A DNA stretch of 64,000 bases, taken from the NCBI GenBank assembly GCA_965276785.1, contig OZ255629.1, forward strand, positions 2,666,001-2,730,000, written 5' to 3'. Position 1 is the first letter of the stretch. The number at the start of each line of letters is the position of its first letter. The stretch is from LMUY01 sp965276785. Its GTDB lineage: Bacteria; Pseudomonadota; Alphaproteobacteria; Acetobacterales; Acetobacteraceae. Positions 36,896 through 45,460 of the stretch are shown piece after piece. The notes beneath the pieces were generated by a model. It was not told the origin of the DNA and ran no database searches. It saw only the letters and a list, made by a program, of their open reading frames with translations. Position numbers and translations under genes: made by a program.

Positions 36896-38095
36896 TCACT
36901 GCTCCAAGTCGTCCAGCGTGCTTCGCGGATAATAGGCCGTGCAATCCACCAACCGCCGCGCAGTCCGGCTGAAACCCAGGTTTTCGAACGTCACGGATGA
37001 CGGCGTATTGGTCGGGCGGGCCTGCACCTGCGTCGGGGTGATGCCGGACGGATGCCCGATCCGCAACATGTCGTTCGAACCGGCGCTGGCTACGGCATGG
37101 ACGACGGAGCCCGGCACACGCGACGCCGCCGCCAGGCAGATCGAGCCGGTCCCAGCGACCGACTCGTGCAAGCGGTTCATGAACATGAGGCGAACCCGCA
37201 GGTCCATATCCGCCGCGGCCGCCAGGCCACCGCTCAGGGTTACGTAGTCCTTGGCTGGCGCGACCAAGCCCACCATCGGCAATCCGGGCGAGTCCTCGTC
37301 CACACGCCGCCAGTCGGCGCAGAAGCCAAGTCGCACCGCGGCCTTGCCCCGCACCTCGCGGACCAGTCCGATCAGCCGCTGGTCTCGGTTGATCTCCTGG
37401 GCCAGCTCGCTGCCGTCCACGCCGAAATCGGCGGCGTATACCCAGGCGCAGGGGTTCGCCGCATCGCATAGAGTGACATCGATGACCGGGCCGCTTTCGA
37501 GCGTGACCCGGTCGACCGGATTGCCGGTCGGCAGCAGGTGCCCAGTCACTGCTCCCACCGTATCAGCCCAGTTCATGGCGATTTCGGCGCCGGAGCCGGG
37601 AACGCCGGGCACGACGAAGTCACCTTCGACCCTCGCCTTGCCGTTGCGCACCGGCACGTCGGCGATGATCAGCTTTCCGGTATTGGTGTTGTGGATGCGG
37701 ACGCGCGTATGCCCATCCGTCACGGTGACCAGGCCCTCATCGACCGCGAACGGACCCACGCCGGCTGAGATGTTGCCGCAATTGCCGCTATAGACCACGC
37801 CCTCGCTCTCGATCTCGACCTGCGCGAAGGTGTAGTCGACATCGGCATCGTCCCGCTGCGAGCGTGCGATGATGGCGACCTTCGACGTGATCGGCCGCGA
37901 TCCCCCCAGGCCGTCGATCTGCAACACATCCGGCGACCCCATCAAACGCTGCAGCAGTTTGTCCCGCCGAGGCCCTGGGCCGGGCAGGTCGGGGGCGTGA
38001 AAGTATAGGCCCTTGCTGGTCCCACCGCGCATGATCACGCAACGGATCGTTGCCTGCTCCGAGGCGGCGTCGGAGATCGCGCGCGCTTGGCTCAC
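36896..38095 (-). CDS. prpF: PrpF-family double-bond isomerase
   Basis: The PrpF/methylitaconate-isomerase fold is related to diaminopimelate epimerase. Signatures are CVIMRGGTSKGLYFHAPDLP near the N-terminus, YSGNCGNISAGVGPFAVDEGL (active-site Asn/Cys loop of the first half), VPGSGAEIAMNWADTVGA, and MNRLHESVAGTGSICLAAAS in the second half. It is 399 residues, the usual length. In characterised members it isomerises trans-aconitate/2-methylaconitate or 3-methylitaconate. Its start overlaps the PrpD stop (ATGA), and an aconitase-type dehydratase lies two genes upstream, fitting a hydratase-isomerase pair. Confidence 0.92.
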   Translation of the reverse strand: MSQARAISDAASEQATIRCVIMRGGTSKGLYFHAPDLPGPGPRRDKLLQRLMGSPDVLQIDGLGGSRPITSKVAIIARSQRDDADVDYTFAQVEIESEGVVYSGNCGNISAGVGPFAVDEGLVTVTDGHTRVRIHNTNTGKLIIADVPVRNGKARVEGDFVVPGVPGSGAEIAMNWADTVGAVTGHLLPTGNPVDRVTLESGPVIDVTLCDAANPCAWVYAADFGVDGSELAQEINRDQRLIGLVREVRGKAAVRLGFCADWRRVDEDSPGLPMVGLVAPAKDYVTLSGGLAAAADMDLRVRLMFMNRLHESVAGTGSICLAAASRVPGSVVHAVASAGSNDMLRIGHPSGITPTQVQARPTNTPSSVTFENLGFSRTARRLVDCTAYYPRSTLDDLEQ

Positions 38096-39537
38096 GAGGT
38101 CGGTGCCCGTCGCAGCAGTGCGATCAGGCTGCCGACTGATCCGTCCGGGCCCAGTGCCTGCACGCAGTCTGCAATCCGCGCCGCGTGCGCCTCGCCGTAG
38201 GTCCGGCCGGCCAGCAACATGAATTTCCGCCGTAGCCCATCATCGCCGATCCAGTTCTGCGGCTCTCCCAGCGGATACTCGACTGTCGACGTGAACGCCT
38301 GGCCGCCAGCCTCGACGGTGAGGATCGCGCCGAGGGCCGGCAAGTCGGTGGTAACCTCTAACGCGATGCGCTTGATCAATGCCGCCCGATCGGGAGCGTC
38401 GAGCCGGTCGTAGGTCGACCAATCGACCTGTCCGTCCAACCAAGCGGCCGCGGTCTGGAAGTAGACGCTGAACTGAGCGTCGACGGAGTTCTCCGGCGCC
38501 CGTTTGTTCGGCAGGTCTCCGCCGACAATCTGCATCGCGATCGGCGAAATCTTGATGCGCATTGAGACCCCGCCGCGCTCCGCCGCGGGAACCGAACTGC
38601 GCAGCGCCAACGCCGCGTCTATCGCGCCGTGGGTCAACCGGCACGACGGATAGGGCTTGACCGCAGTTTGCAGCAGCACCCACTCCTCCCCGAGCCGCCG
38701 GGTCAGCGCGTCGGCATTCGGCGCCCCGGTGTAGCTGACGAGGAAGCCGTATTGTCCCTCAAAGGCGGACGACGCGCCGATCACGCCGGCCTCTGCCAGC
38801 GCGGCGCATAACAGGGCGTCATGCGCGGCAAAGCCGGGATGCAGGCGCTTGTTCCAGGCGCCGTTCGCGAGATACTGCATCGTGCCCGCCGCCTTGCTGA
38901 GTGCCAGGCCCCAGGCGTGCTCGAGCGTCGCGCAGTCGAAGGCGCGCAACTTGGCAATCGCGGCGACGGCGCCAAAGATTCCCGCGGTGGATGTGATATG
39001 GAAGCCGCGGTTGTAGCCATCCTGGCCCTGCGCCGCCCCGACCCGGCAAGCGACCTCGTAACCCACTGCCAGCGCCTCGAAGAAGGCCCGCCCACTAACC
39101 CCAAGCCGTTCGGCGTCCGCGAGCGCCGCCGCGATCACGGGCGCTCCGGGATGCCCGGTCTGGACCGCGTTGGTGTCGTCGAAATCCAGCGAGTGGGCGT
39201 GCGCGCCATTCAGCAACGCAGCGTACGGCCAACTGAACCCCCGGCCGACGCCGACCGCGGTCGCCGGCCCCTCATTGGGATCGAGCCGCGTGACGCCCGC
39301 GTACAGAGAAGGGCTGTTCTCGGCGTGGGCCGCAGCGAAAGCAGCGTTGCCTAGCCAGTCAAGGAACAGGTCGCGCAGGCGCGGCACGGCCGGTGGGGGC
39401 AGGTCCTCCAGCGTTGTGGCGACCACGAATTGCGCAAGCTGTTTGGTCGCACCAACGCTCGCCGCAGCAACTCCGTTCGGCTCGGTTATGACATTGCTGG
39501 CCAGCCGGGCTGGTTCGGCAACAGCTTGGTCGTTCAT
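38092..39537 (-). CDS. MmgE/PrpD-family dehydratase
   Basis: This is a 481-residue protein. RDLFLDWLGNAAFAAAHAEN is followed by NGAHAHSLDFDDTNAVQTGHPGAPVI (the signature HSLDFDDT-HPG region) and RGFHITSTAGIFGAVAA. The all-helical N-terminal domain and the C-terminal lid (SAVPAAERGGVSMRIKI to EYPLGEPQNWIGDDGLRRKF) are complete. Known members dehydrate 2-methylcitrate (PrpD) or act on related tricarboxylates. It overlaps both neighbours by 4 bases. A C-terminal remnant of another member lies at 48320-48640. Confidence 0.92.
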   Translation of the reverse strand: MNDQAVAEPARLASNVITEPNGVAAASVGATKQLAQFVVATTLEDLPPPAVPRLRDLFLDWLGNAAFAAAHAENSPSLYAGVTRLDPNEGPATAVGVGRGFSWPYAALLNGAHAHSLDFDDTNAVQTGHPGAPVIAAALADAERLGVSGRAFFEALAVGYEVACRVGAAQGQDGYNRGFHITSTAGIFGAVAAIAKLRAFDCATLEHAWGLALSKAAGTMQYLANGAWNKRLHPGFAAHDALLCAALAEAGVIGASSAFEGQYGFLVSYTGAPNADALTRRLGEEWVLLQTAVKPYPSCRLTHGAIDAALALRSSVPAAERGGVSMRIKISPIAMQIVGGDLPNKRAPENSVDAQFSVYFQTAAAWLDGQVDWSTYDRLDAPDRAALIKRIALEVTTDLPALGAILTVEAGGQAFTSTVEYPLGEPQNWIGDDGLRRKFMLLAGRTYGEAHAARIADCVQALGPDGSVGSLIALLRRAPTS

Positions 39538-40064
39538 CGCCCATTCTCCTCGTTCAATGCGGCCGATGCGAGATCAGCGCGCCGTGCCCGTACCCACGGA
39601 ACCAGGCCGCCGGCCGTGATAATCGCTTGCGGCAAAGGCGGTATCGCCTCTGACGGGTAATCGGTCCCGTCGATCCGCACGACGCCGCTTGCCAGATCCA
39701 CCTCAACGTCCGCACCCTGCTTCGCGGCAGCCACTGCCTGCGGGTTGACGAGGGCCGGCATGCCGCTGTTGACCGCGTTGCGGCCGAAAATGCGGGCGAA
39801 GCTTCTGCCGACCAAGCATTGCACGCCCGACGCTTTCATCGCCATCGTGGGCTGCTCGCGCGACGAGCCGCAGCCGAAATTATCGCCCACGAACAGCACC
39901 GTCGGCCCTTGCTTGAGCAGATCCCGCAACGATGGGTCAAGCCCCTCAAACAAGTGCGCGCGCGCCTGCTGCGGGTCGATAATGCTCAGGAACTTGCCTG
40001 GATAGAGCACGTCCGTATCGACGTCATCCTCGTCGATGATGACCGCCTTGGCTTTGATGGTCAT
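39534..40064 (-). CDS. LeuD-type small subunit of an aconitase-family hydratase
   Basis: The 176-residue swivel domain reads DDVDTDVLYPGKFLSIIDPQ, then VGDNFGCGSSREQPTMAMKASGVQCLVGRSFARIFGRNAVNSGMP (the GSSRE motif carries the substrate-binding Arg). It ends with a short C-terminus (VDLASGVVRIDG). It is the separate partner of the large subunit encoded immediately upstream, as in isopropylmalate isomerase, homoaconitase and dimethylmaleate hydratase. No leucine-biosynthesis gene is nearby, so a catabolic role is more likely. The start overlaps the large-subunit stop (ATGA). Confidence 0.92.
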   Translation of the reverse strand: MTIKAKAVIIDEDDVDTDVLYPGKFLSIIDPQQARAHLFEGLDPSLRDLLKQGPTVLFVGDNFGCGSSREQPTMAMKASGVQCLVGRSFARIFGRNAVNSGMPALVNPQAVAAAKQGADVEVDLASGVVRIDGTDYPSEAIPPLPQAIITAGGLVPWVRARRADLASAALNEENGR

Positions 40065-41335
40065 TCCACCGCCTCCGGCACGTCGGCCATCTCGCGCGGA
40101 TCGATGATCTCGCCAGCGATGGCGGCTGCCGCGGCGGTGTAGGCGTTGGCCAGATAGACCTCCGCCTCGGGCGAGCCCATACGGCCGCGGAAGTTGCGGT
40201 TGGTGGTGGTGACCGCCCGCTCGCCGGGCGCCAGCACGCCATTATGACCGCCGAAACACGCGCCGCAGGTCGGCGTCGACACCATCGCTCCGGCGGCGAT
40301 GAAGATGTCGAACAAACCCTCGTCCAGCGCCTGTTTGTAGACCCGGCGGCTGGCCGGGACGATCATCATCCTAGTGCCCTCATGCACGGTGCGGCCGCGC
40401 AACATCTCTGCCGTCTGCCGCAGGTCGGTCATGGTGCCGTTGGCGCAGTTGCCGATATAGACTTGGTCCACCCGCCGCCCCGCCGCGTCCCGCACTTCGC
40501 TTACGTTCCCCGGCAGGTGCGGCAGGGCGACCAGGGGATTGAGCGCGTCGAGGTCGATGTGCAACTCACGCACGAAGTGAGCGTCCGGATCCGAGCGTTG
40601 CGGCGTCCATGGCTTGTCAGTGCGGCCCTCCAGGTAAGCGCGTGTGGTCGCGTCGGCCGGGAAGAACCCGGTCTCCGCCCCGGCCTCGACCGCCATGTTG
40701 CTGACCGCCATGCGCTCGTCGATCGACAGGGCCGCGGCACCGGGCCCGGTGAACTCCAGCACGCAGCCGGTTGCGCCGGCGACGCCGGTCTGTCGAAGCA
40801 CCGCGAGGATTAGGTCCTTGCCGGATACGAAGGGCTGCTTGGTCCCGCTGAACGTCACCCGGACGGTGTCGGGCACGGCCTGCCAGAAGGCGCCGATTGC
40901 CATGCAGCAGGCGAGGTCCGTGAGGCCCACGCCGGTGCCGAAAGCGCCCAGCGCGCCATAGGTGCAGGTGTGGGAGTCGCCGCCTGGAATGACCGCTCCG
41001 GGAACCACCCAGCCTTCCTCGATCAACACCGTGTGCTCGATGCCGCCGCGGCCCTGCGCGTAGAACGCCACCCCCTGCGCCTTCGCCCATCGCGCCATGG
41101 TTTGCAGCAGGATTGCCGACTGCACGTCCTTGGCCGGCGCAAAGTGGTCGGCGACCGTCACGATCTTCGAACGGTCGAAGACGCGCTCGACTCCCATATC
41201 GCGCAGCACGCTGATGCAGCCATTGGTCGAGGCGTCGTTGCCGAGCACCACGTCGCAGGGCAGCATCACGACATCGCCGGGCTGCACCGTCTGACCGCCG
41301 AGATGATCGGAGATGATCTTCTGCACGAGGGTCAT
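40061..41335 (-). CDS. LeuC-type large subunit of an aconitase-family hydratase
   Basis: This is a roughly 424-residue [4Fe-4S] hydratase. MTLVQKIISDHLGGQTVQPG, VMLPCDVVLGNDASTNGCIS and VPGGDSHTCTYGALGAFGTGVG (cluster Cys) are followed by STPTCGACFGGHNGVL (the Cys-x2-Cys pair) and TTNRNFRGRMGSPEAEVYLA. The start at 41335 is the usual N-terminus; the frame runs 29 codons further but through the operator region. The closest split hydratases by architecture are homoaconitase-like LeuC and DmdA (dimethylmaleate hydratase). It heads the operon LeuC-LeuD-PrpD-PrpF-MFS. Confidence 0.92.
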   Translation of the reverse strand: MTLVQKIISDHLGGQTVQPGDVVMLPCDVVLGNDASTNGCISVLRDMGVERVFDRSKIVTVADHFAPAKDVQSAILLQTMARWAKAQGVAFYAQGRGGIEHTVLIEEGWVVPGAVIPGGDSHTCTYGALGAFGTGVGLTDLACCMAIGAFWQAVPDTVRVTFSGTKQPFVSGKDLILAVLRQTGVAGATGCVLEFTGPGAAALSIDERMAVSNMAVEAGAETGFFPADATTRAYLEGRTDKPWTPQRSDPDAHFVRELHIDLDALNPLVALPHLPGNVSEVRDAAGRRVDQVYIGNCANGTMTDLRQTAEMLRGRTVHEGTRMMIVPASRRVYKQALDEGLFDIFIAAGAMVSTPTCGACFGGHNGVLAPGERAVTTTNRNFRGRMGSPEAEVYLANAYTAAAAAIAGEIIDPREMADVPEAVE

Positions 41336-41407
41336 GCCCACCGTATCGCTCTCCCTTACAGGTCCTGTCCGCGTGGCTACGTGAACGCGTTGCCAACCCA
41401 GACATAC

Positions 41408-41425
41408 TGTGTATATAAGCACTAG
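41408..41425. promoter_or_regulatory. Shared operator motif, site 1
   Basis: TGTGTATATAAGCACTAG lies in the 139 bp gap between the divergent hydratase operon (41335) and the lyase gene (41475). It matches site 2 at 48716-48733 in 17 of 18 positions in reverse complement and is related to site 3. The GTG-N8-CAC core and AT-rich centre suit a GntR/HutC-type dimer. Confidence 0.75.
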
Positions 41426-41474
41426 TTAACTGGTCTGCCAATGTCAGCCTTGGTGGGCACACGCAGGAGGTCTC

Positions 41475-42353
41475 ATGACGATGTCCTTACAGCTCCGGCG
41501 GCTGCTCGCCGGGCCCGACATGGTGGTGGCGCCCGGCGCTTATGACGGCATCGGGGCACGCACGATCGAACAGGCCGGCTTTCCGGCCGTCTACATGACC
41601 GGTGGTGGCACATCCATGGCGCGGGGGTTGCCGGATTACGGACTGCTGGGCATGTCCGAGATGGTGGACAACGCGGCCGTGCTGGCCCGCTCCGTGTCCG
41701 TTCCCCTCATCGCGGACGCCGACACCGGCTACGGCAACGAATTGAACGTGACCCGCGCGGTGCGGGAGTTTGAGGGGCGCGGCGTGGCGGCGATCCACCT
41801 GGAGGACCAAGTGTCGCCCAAGCGATGCGGCCATTTGGACGGCAAGGAGCTGGTGTTGCTGGACGAGTTCCTGGCCAAGGTACGTGCGGCCGTCGCTGCC
41901 CGCCGCTCGCCGGACTTCATGGTCATCGCCCGCACCGATGCGCGGGCGGTGACGGGGCTGGACGACGCGGTGGTCAGGGCGAACGCGGCGCTGACGGCGG
42001 GAGCCGACATGGCGTTCGTGGAGGCGGCGCAAACGCTGGAGGAGGTGGCGGCAATCCCCCGGCGGGTGCACGGGCCGTGCCTGCTGAACATGGTGGCCGG
42101 CGGGAAGACGCCAGCCGTGAGTATGGCGGACGCACAGGCGATGGGTTACCGGCTCACGATCCTGCCCGCACTGCTGCCCATGGCCGCAATGCACGCGTTC
42201 GACGCCGCGCTGGCCGAGTTATCGCACACCGGCCGCGCGCCCGCGCCCCCGGGCGGCGTGACGGTGGCGCAAACCTTCGCCCGCTTCGGAATGGCCGAAT
42301 GGGACGAGGTGCGTACCGGCTTCATGGAGCCACCCGCCCGCGAGATTGCCTGA
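41475..42353 (+). CDS. Isocitrate lyase/PEP mutase-family lyase (2-methylisocitrate- or dimethylmalate-lyase-like)
   Basis: This is a 292-residue TIM barrel. MVVAPGAYDGIGARTIEQAGFPAVYMTGGG is followed by LIADADTGYG (Mg ligands), IHLEDQVSPKRCGHLDGKEL (catalytic K(R)CGH loop) and VIARTDARAV. The Cys in the gating loop is the mark of true C-C lyases as opposed to phosphomutases. Such enzymes cleave 2-methylisocitrate to succinate and pyruvate, or 2,3-dimethylmalate to propionate and pyruvate. It is divergent from the split hydratase operon and preceded by a GGAGG ribosome site; its gene ends 7 bases from a convergent kinase-type gene. Confidence 0.92.
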   Translation: MTMSLQLRRLLAGPDMVVAPGAYDGIGARTIEQAGFPAVYMTGGGTSMARGLPDYGLLGMSEMVDNAAVLARSVSVPLIADADTGYGNELNVTRAVREFEGRGVAAIHLEDQVSPKRCGHLDGKELVLLDEFLAKVRAAVAARRSPDFMVIARTDARAVTGLDDAVVRANAALTAGADMAFVEAAQTLEEVAAIPRRVHGPCLLNMVAGGKTPAVSMADAQAMGYRLTILPALLPMAAMHAFDAALAELSHTGRAPAPPGGVTVAQTFARFGMAEWDEVRTGFMEPPAREIA

Positions 42354-42360
42354 GGGGGCA

Positions 42361-43413
42361 TCACGTCCCGGACGCCAGCTCGGCGGCGATTGCGGCCACC
42401 GCGCGGAATTGGACGCCGATGGCCAGGGCGCCGGCGTCCGCAGCGTTGCCGTCCAGCGCCCGGCGGTACACTCCTGCCGCGATCGCCGCCCAGCGGAACA
42501 GCGCGAAGACGAGGAAAAAGTCCAGTTCTGGCGTACTGGGCCGGCCGGCCTGGCGCCAATAGGCGGCGACGAAGTCCGCCTCGGACGGCAGGCCTGGGAC
42601 GCCCACGCCCGCCAGCCCGTCCAGCTCCGGCGGAAGCCGCCACGGGATGCAGGCGTGGGCGAGGTCGGCCAGCGGATGGCCCAGCGTGGAAAGCTCCCAG
42701 TCCAGAACGGCGACGACATGGGGCTGGGTCGGGTGAAAGACCAGGTTGCCCAAACGGTAGTCGCCGTGGGCGACCGCGATCTCGTCCGCGGGGAGACGGG
42801 CAAGCAGCCATTCGATCAGCCACTCCATCTCCGGCACGTCGCCCACGCCCGATGCCCTGTACTGCCGGCTCCAGCGGTCGATCTGGCGCGGAACGTAGCT
42901 GTCGGGCCGGCCGAAGCCGTCCAGCCCGGCGGCGCGCCAGTCCACCCCGTGCAGCGCCGCCATCACGCGGCCGGCGTCGTCGTACATGGCGGCACGGTCG
43001 CCGGGGCTGACATCCGGGAGGGTGCGGTCGGCGAACACGCGGCCGGGCACGTGATCCATGACGTAGAATGCGGTCCCGATCACGCTCGCATCCTCGCACA
43101 AAAGGCGCATCGCCGGCACAGGCACGTCGCTGCCAGCCAGCGCAGCCTGGACGCGGTGTTCGCGCTCCACCGCGTGGGCGGAGGGCAGCAGGATGCCCGG
43201 CGGCTTCTTGCGCAGCACGTAGTCCGCACCCGGTGTCCGGAGGTGATAGGTCGGATTGGACTGCCCGCCCTGGAACTGCCTTACGACGACCGGCCCGGCG
43301 AAGCCCGGCAGCGCGCCGGTCAGGAAGCGGGCCAAGCGCGCCTCGTCCAGCCGGTGCGCCGGCAGTGGCGCCACCAGCCGGGCGGCTCCGGGCGCATCGA
43401 CCGCGGCGCTCAT
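42361..43413 (-). CDS. APH-type (ACAD10/11 N-terminal-like) phosphotransferase
   Basis: This is a kinase-fold protein of about 350 residues: VVVRQFQGGQSNPTYHLRTP, ADYVLRKKPPGILLPSAHAVEREHRV (nucleotide-binding Lys and lid), IAVAHGDYRLGNLVFHP (catalytic HGDxxxxN) and VVAVLDWELSTLGHPLADLAH (metal-binding DWE). This is the pattern of the ACAD10/11 N-terminal domain and of LvaA, which phosphorylate 4-hydroxyacyl-CoAs. It overlaps the SDR stop by ATGA and ends the operon. Its partner ACAD is two genes upstream as a separate protein, supporting the same chemistry. Confidence 0.9.
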   Translation of the reverse strand: MSAAVDAPGAARLVAPLPAHRLDEARLARFLTGALPGFAGPVVVRQFQGGQSNPTYHLRTPGADYVLRKKPPGILLPSAHAVEREHRVQAALAGSDVPVPAMRLLCEDASVIGTAFYVMDHVPGRVFADRTLPDVSPGDRAAMYDDAGRVMAALHGVDWRAAGLDGFGRPDSYVPRQIDRWSRQYRASGVGDVPEMEWLIEWLLARLPADEIAVAHGDYRLGNLVFHPTQPHVVAVLDWELSTLGHPLADLAHACIPWRLPPELDGLAGVGVPGLPSEADFVAAYWRQAGRPSTPELDFFLVFALFRWAAIAAGVYRRALDGNAADAGALAIGVQFRAVAAIAAELASGT

Positions 43414-44195
43414 TCCAGCGCGCCACCGGCGATCGTCACCCCGCCGTCGATCACGAACGTCTGCCCGGTGGTGAAGGAGCCGGCCGGGCTGGCCAGGAAC
43501 ACAGCGGCGCCCGCGATCTCGTCGGGCTCGCCGATGCGGGGCAACGGGCTGTCCTTTGTTCGCTTTCGCAGCACCTCCGGATCCTCCCACAGCGTGCGGG
43601 CGAAGTCAGTCCGGACCAGGCCGGGCGCGATGCAGTTGGCGCGGACATTCCGGGCGCCCCATTCCACGGCCAGGTTGCGCACCAGGGCGGCGTCGGCCGC
43701 CTTGCTGATGCCGTAGGCGCCGATCACGGGCGTACCGCGCAGCCCGGCGATGGAACTGATGACGATGATGGCGCCCCCGCCGCGCCAGGCCATCTGCGGT
43801 AGCACCATGTTGCACAGCCAAAAGTTGGAGCGAATGTTACTGCCCATGATGCGATCGAACGCCTCGTCCGGGCAGTCGATGGATGGGCCGTAGTAGGGGT
43901 TCACCGCGGCGTTGCACACCAGGATGTCCACCCCGCCCCAGTGGGCGAGCGTGTCGTCCACCAGGCCCCGGAGCTCCTCCTTGCGGCCGATGTTGGCCGG
44001 GCGGACGAACGCATCGCCGCCCGCGCCGCGTATGTCCGCGGCCACCGCCTCACAAGCGTCCGCCTTGCGGGAGGAGATGACCACCTTGGCGCCGTGCTCG
44101 GCCATGCGGGCGGCGATGGCGCGGCCGATGCCCTTGCTGCTGCCGGTGATCAACGCGACCTTGCCGGACAGATCGAACAGCGAACCGGGCATCAT
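43410..44195 (-). CDS. SDR oxidoreductase of the acyl-CoA operon
   Basis: The start MMPGSLFDLSGKVALITGSS (44195) overlaps the ACAD stop by four bases; a much longer upstream open frame is rejected because it is antisense-like read-through of the ACAD gene. Motifs are TGxxxGIG (GSSKGIGRAIA), DILVCNAAVNP (NAA form of NNAG), VISSIAG (catalytic Ser) and YGISKAAD (YxxxK). 261 residues. It resembles the 3-hydroxyacyl-CoA dehydrogenase-type SDRs and LvaD. It ends in GGVTIAGGALE. Position suggests oxidation of a hydroxyacyl-CoA intermediate. Confidence 0.92.
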   Translation of the reverse strand: MMPGSLFDLSGKVALITGSSKGIGRAIAARMAEHGAKVVISSRKADACEAVAADIRGAGGDAFVRPANIGRKEELRGLVDDTLAHWGGVDILVCNAAVNPYYGPSIDCPDEAFDRIMGSNIRSNFWLCNMVLPQMAWRGGGAIIVISSIAGLRGTPVIGAYGISKAADAALVRNLAVEWGARNVRANCIAPGLVRTDFARTLWEDPEVLRKRTKDSPLPRIGEPDEIAGAAVFLASPAGSFTTGQTFVIDGGVTIAGGALE

Positions 44196-45442
44196 TCGGC
44201 CGCCGCACGGTTCGGCCGGGCCGGCCGGTATTTGCTCAGCTCCAGCCGGGCGAGCTGTTGGCGGTGCACCTCGTCGGGGCCGTCCACCAGGCGCATGGTC
44301 CGGGCGCCCGCGTACATCCGGCCGAGGCCGAAGTCGTCCGATACACCGCCTGCACCATGCGCCTGGATCGCCCAGTCCACCACTTGGCACAGCATGTTGG
44401 GGATCGCGACCTTGATGGCGGCGATCTCGCGCCTTGCCTCCTTGTTGCCGACGGTGTCCATCTTCCACGCGGCATGCAGCACTTGGAGCCGGCACGCGTC
44501 GATGGCAATCCGGGCGTTGGCGATGCGCTCCGCCGTGACGCCCTGCTCTGCCAGGGGCTTGCCGAACGGATGCCGCTCCAGCGAACGGCGGCACATCGCC
44601 TCCAGCGCGCGCTCGGCCTGACCGATGGAGCGCATGCAGTGATGAATACGCCCGGGACCGAGGCGGCCTTGTGCGATCTCGAACCCGCGCCCCTCGCCGA
44701 GCAGGATGTTGGCGGCGGGCACGCGCACGTCCTTGAAGGTGATCTCCGCGTGCCCGTGCGGCGCGTCGTCGTAGCCGAACACTGGCAGCGCGCGGCAGAC
44801 GGTGACGCCGGGCGTGTCGCGGGGCACCAGGATCATGGACTGCTGGCGGTATTTGTCCGGGTTGGCGGAGTCGGTCTTGCCCATCACGATCAGGATTGCG
44901 CAACGGGGGTCGCTCGCGCCGGACGACCACCATTTGCGGCCGTTGACGACGTACTCGCCGCCGCTGTGGCTCCTGGTCCGTTCGATCCGCGTCTCGATGT
45001 TGGTCGCGTCCGATGACGCGACGGCCGGCTCCGTCATGCAGAAGGCGGAGCGGATCTCGCCCCGCAGCAGTGGGTCCAGCCAGCGCCGCTTCTGCTCGTC
45101 CGTGCCGTACAGCTCCAGCGTTTCCATGTTGCCGGTATCCGGGGCGGAGCAGTTGAACACTTCACTCGCCCAGTGAACACGGCCCATGATCTCGGCGAGC
45201 GGTGCATATTCAAGGTTGGTGAGCCCGGCGCCGCGGTCGCTATGCGCCAGGAACAGGTTCCACAGCCCGGCCGCCTTTGCCGCCGCCTTCAGCCGCTCCA
45301 CGACCGGCGAAGGCTGCCACCGGTCTGCCGCCCGAGCGAGTTCGTCGTCGTGGGCCGCCTCCTCGGGGTGGATTTGCTCGTCCATGAAGCGCTGCACCCG
45401 TTCGCGCCAGGCTTCCACCTTGGGGGAAAACTCGAACTCCAT
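44192..45442 (-). CDS. Acyl-CoA dehydrogenase of the ACAD10/11 type
   Basis: This is a 416-residue FAD enzyme. The N-terminal helical domain includes LFLAHSDRGAGLTNLEYAPL, FCMTEPAVASSDATNI (flavin loop) and WWSSGASDPRCAI. The C-terminal helical domain includes RLGPGRIHHCMRSIGQAERAL, then IQAHGAGGVSDDFGLGRMYA and RLVDGPDEVHR. The MTEP-ASSDAT and GASDPRC patterns are those of ACAD10/ACAD11 and LvaC, which remove phosphate from 4-phosphoacyl-CoAs. The start is 19 bases from the upstream acyl-CoA ligase stop. Confidence 0.92.
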   Translation of the reverse strand: MEFEFSPKVEAWRERVQRFMDEQIHPEEAAHDDELARAADRWQPSPVVERLKAAAKAAGLWNLFLAHSDRGAGLTNLEYAPLAEIMGRVHWASEVFNCSAPDTGNMETLELYGTDEQKRRWLDPLLRGEIRSAFCMTEPAVASSDATNIETRIERTRSHSGGEYVVNGRKWWSSGASDPRCAILIVMGKTDSANPDKYRQQSMILVPRDTPGVTVCRALPVFGYDDAPHGHAEITFKDVRVPAANILLGEGRGFEIAQGRLGPGRIHHCMRSIGQAERALEAMCRRSLERHPFGKPLAEQGVTAERIANARIAIDACRLQVLHAAWKMDTVGNKEARREIAAIKVAIPNMLCQVVDWAIQAHGAGGVSDDFGLGRMYAGARTMRLVDGPDEVHRQQLARLELSKYRPARPNRAAAE

Positions 45443-45460
45443 TGCCCTCTCCTTCGGGTG

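Noticed and set aside
43410..44933. 507-codon frame as a fusion of ACAD and SDR
   Set aside because: The first half is an antisense-like alternative frame of the ACAD gene; the true ACAD is in another frame and the SDR begins at 44195.
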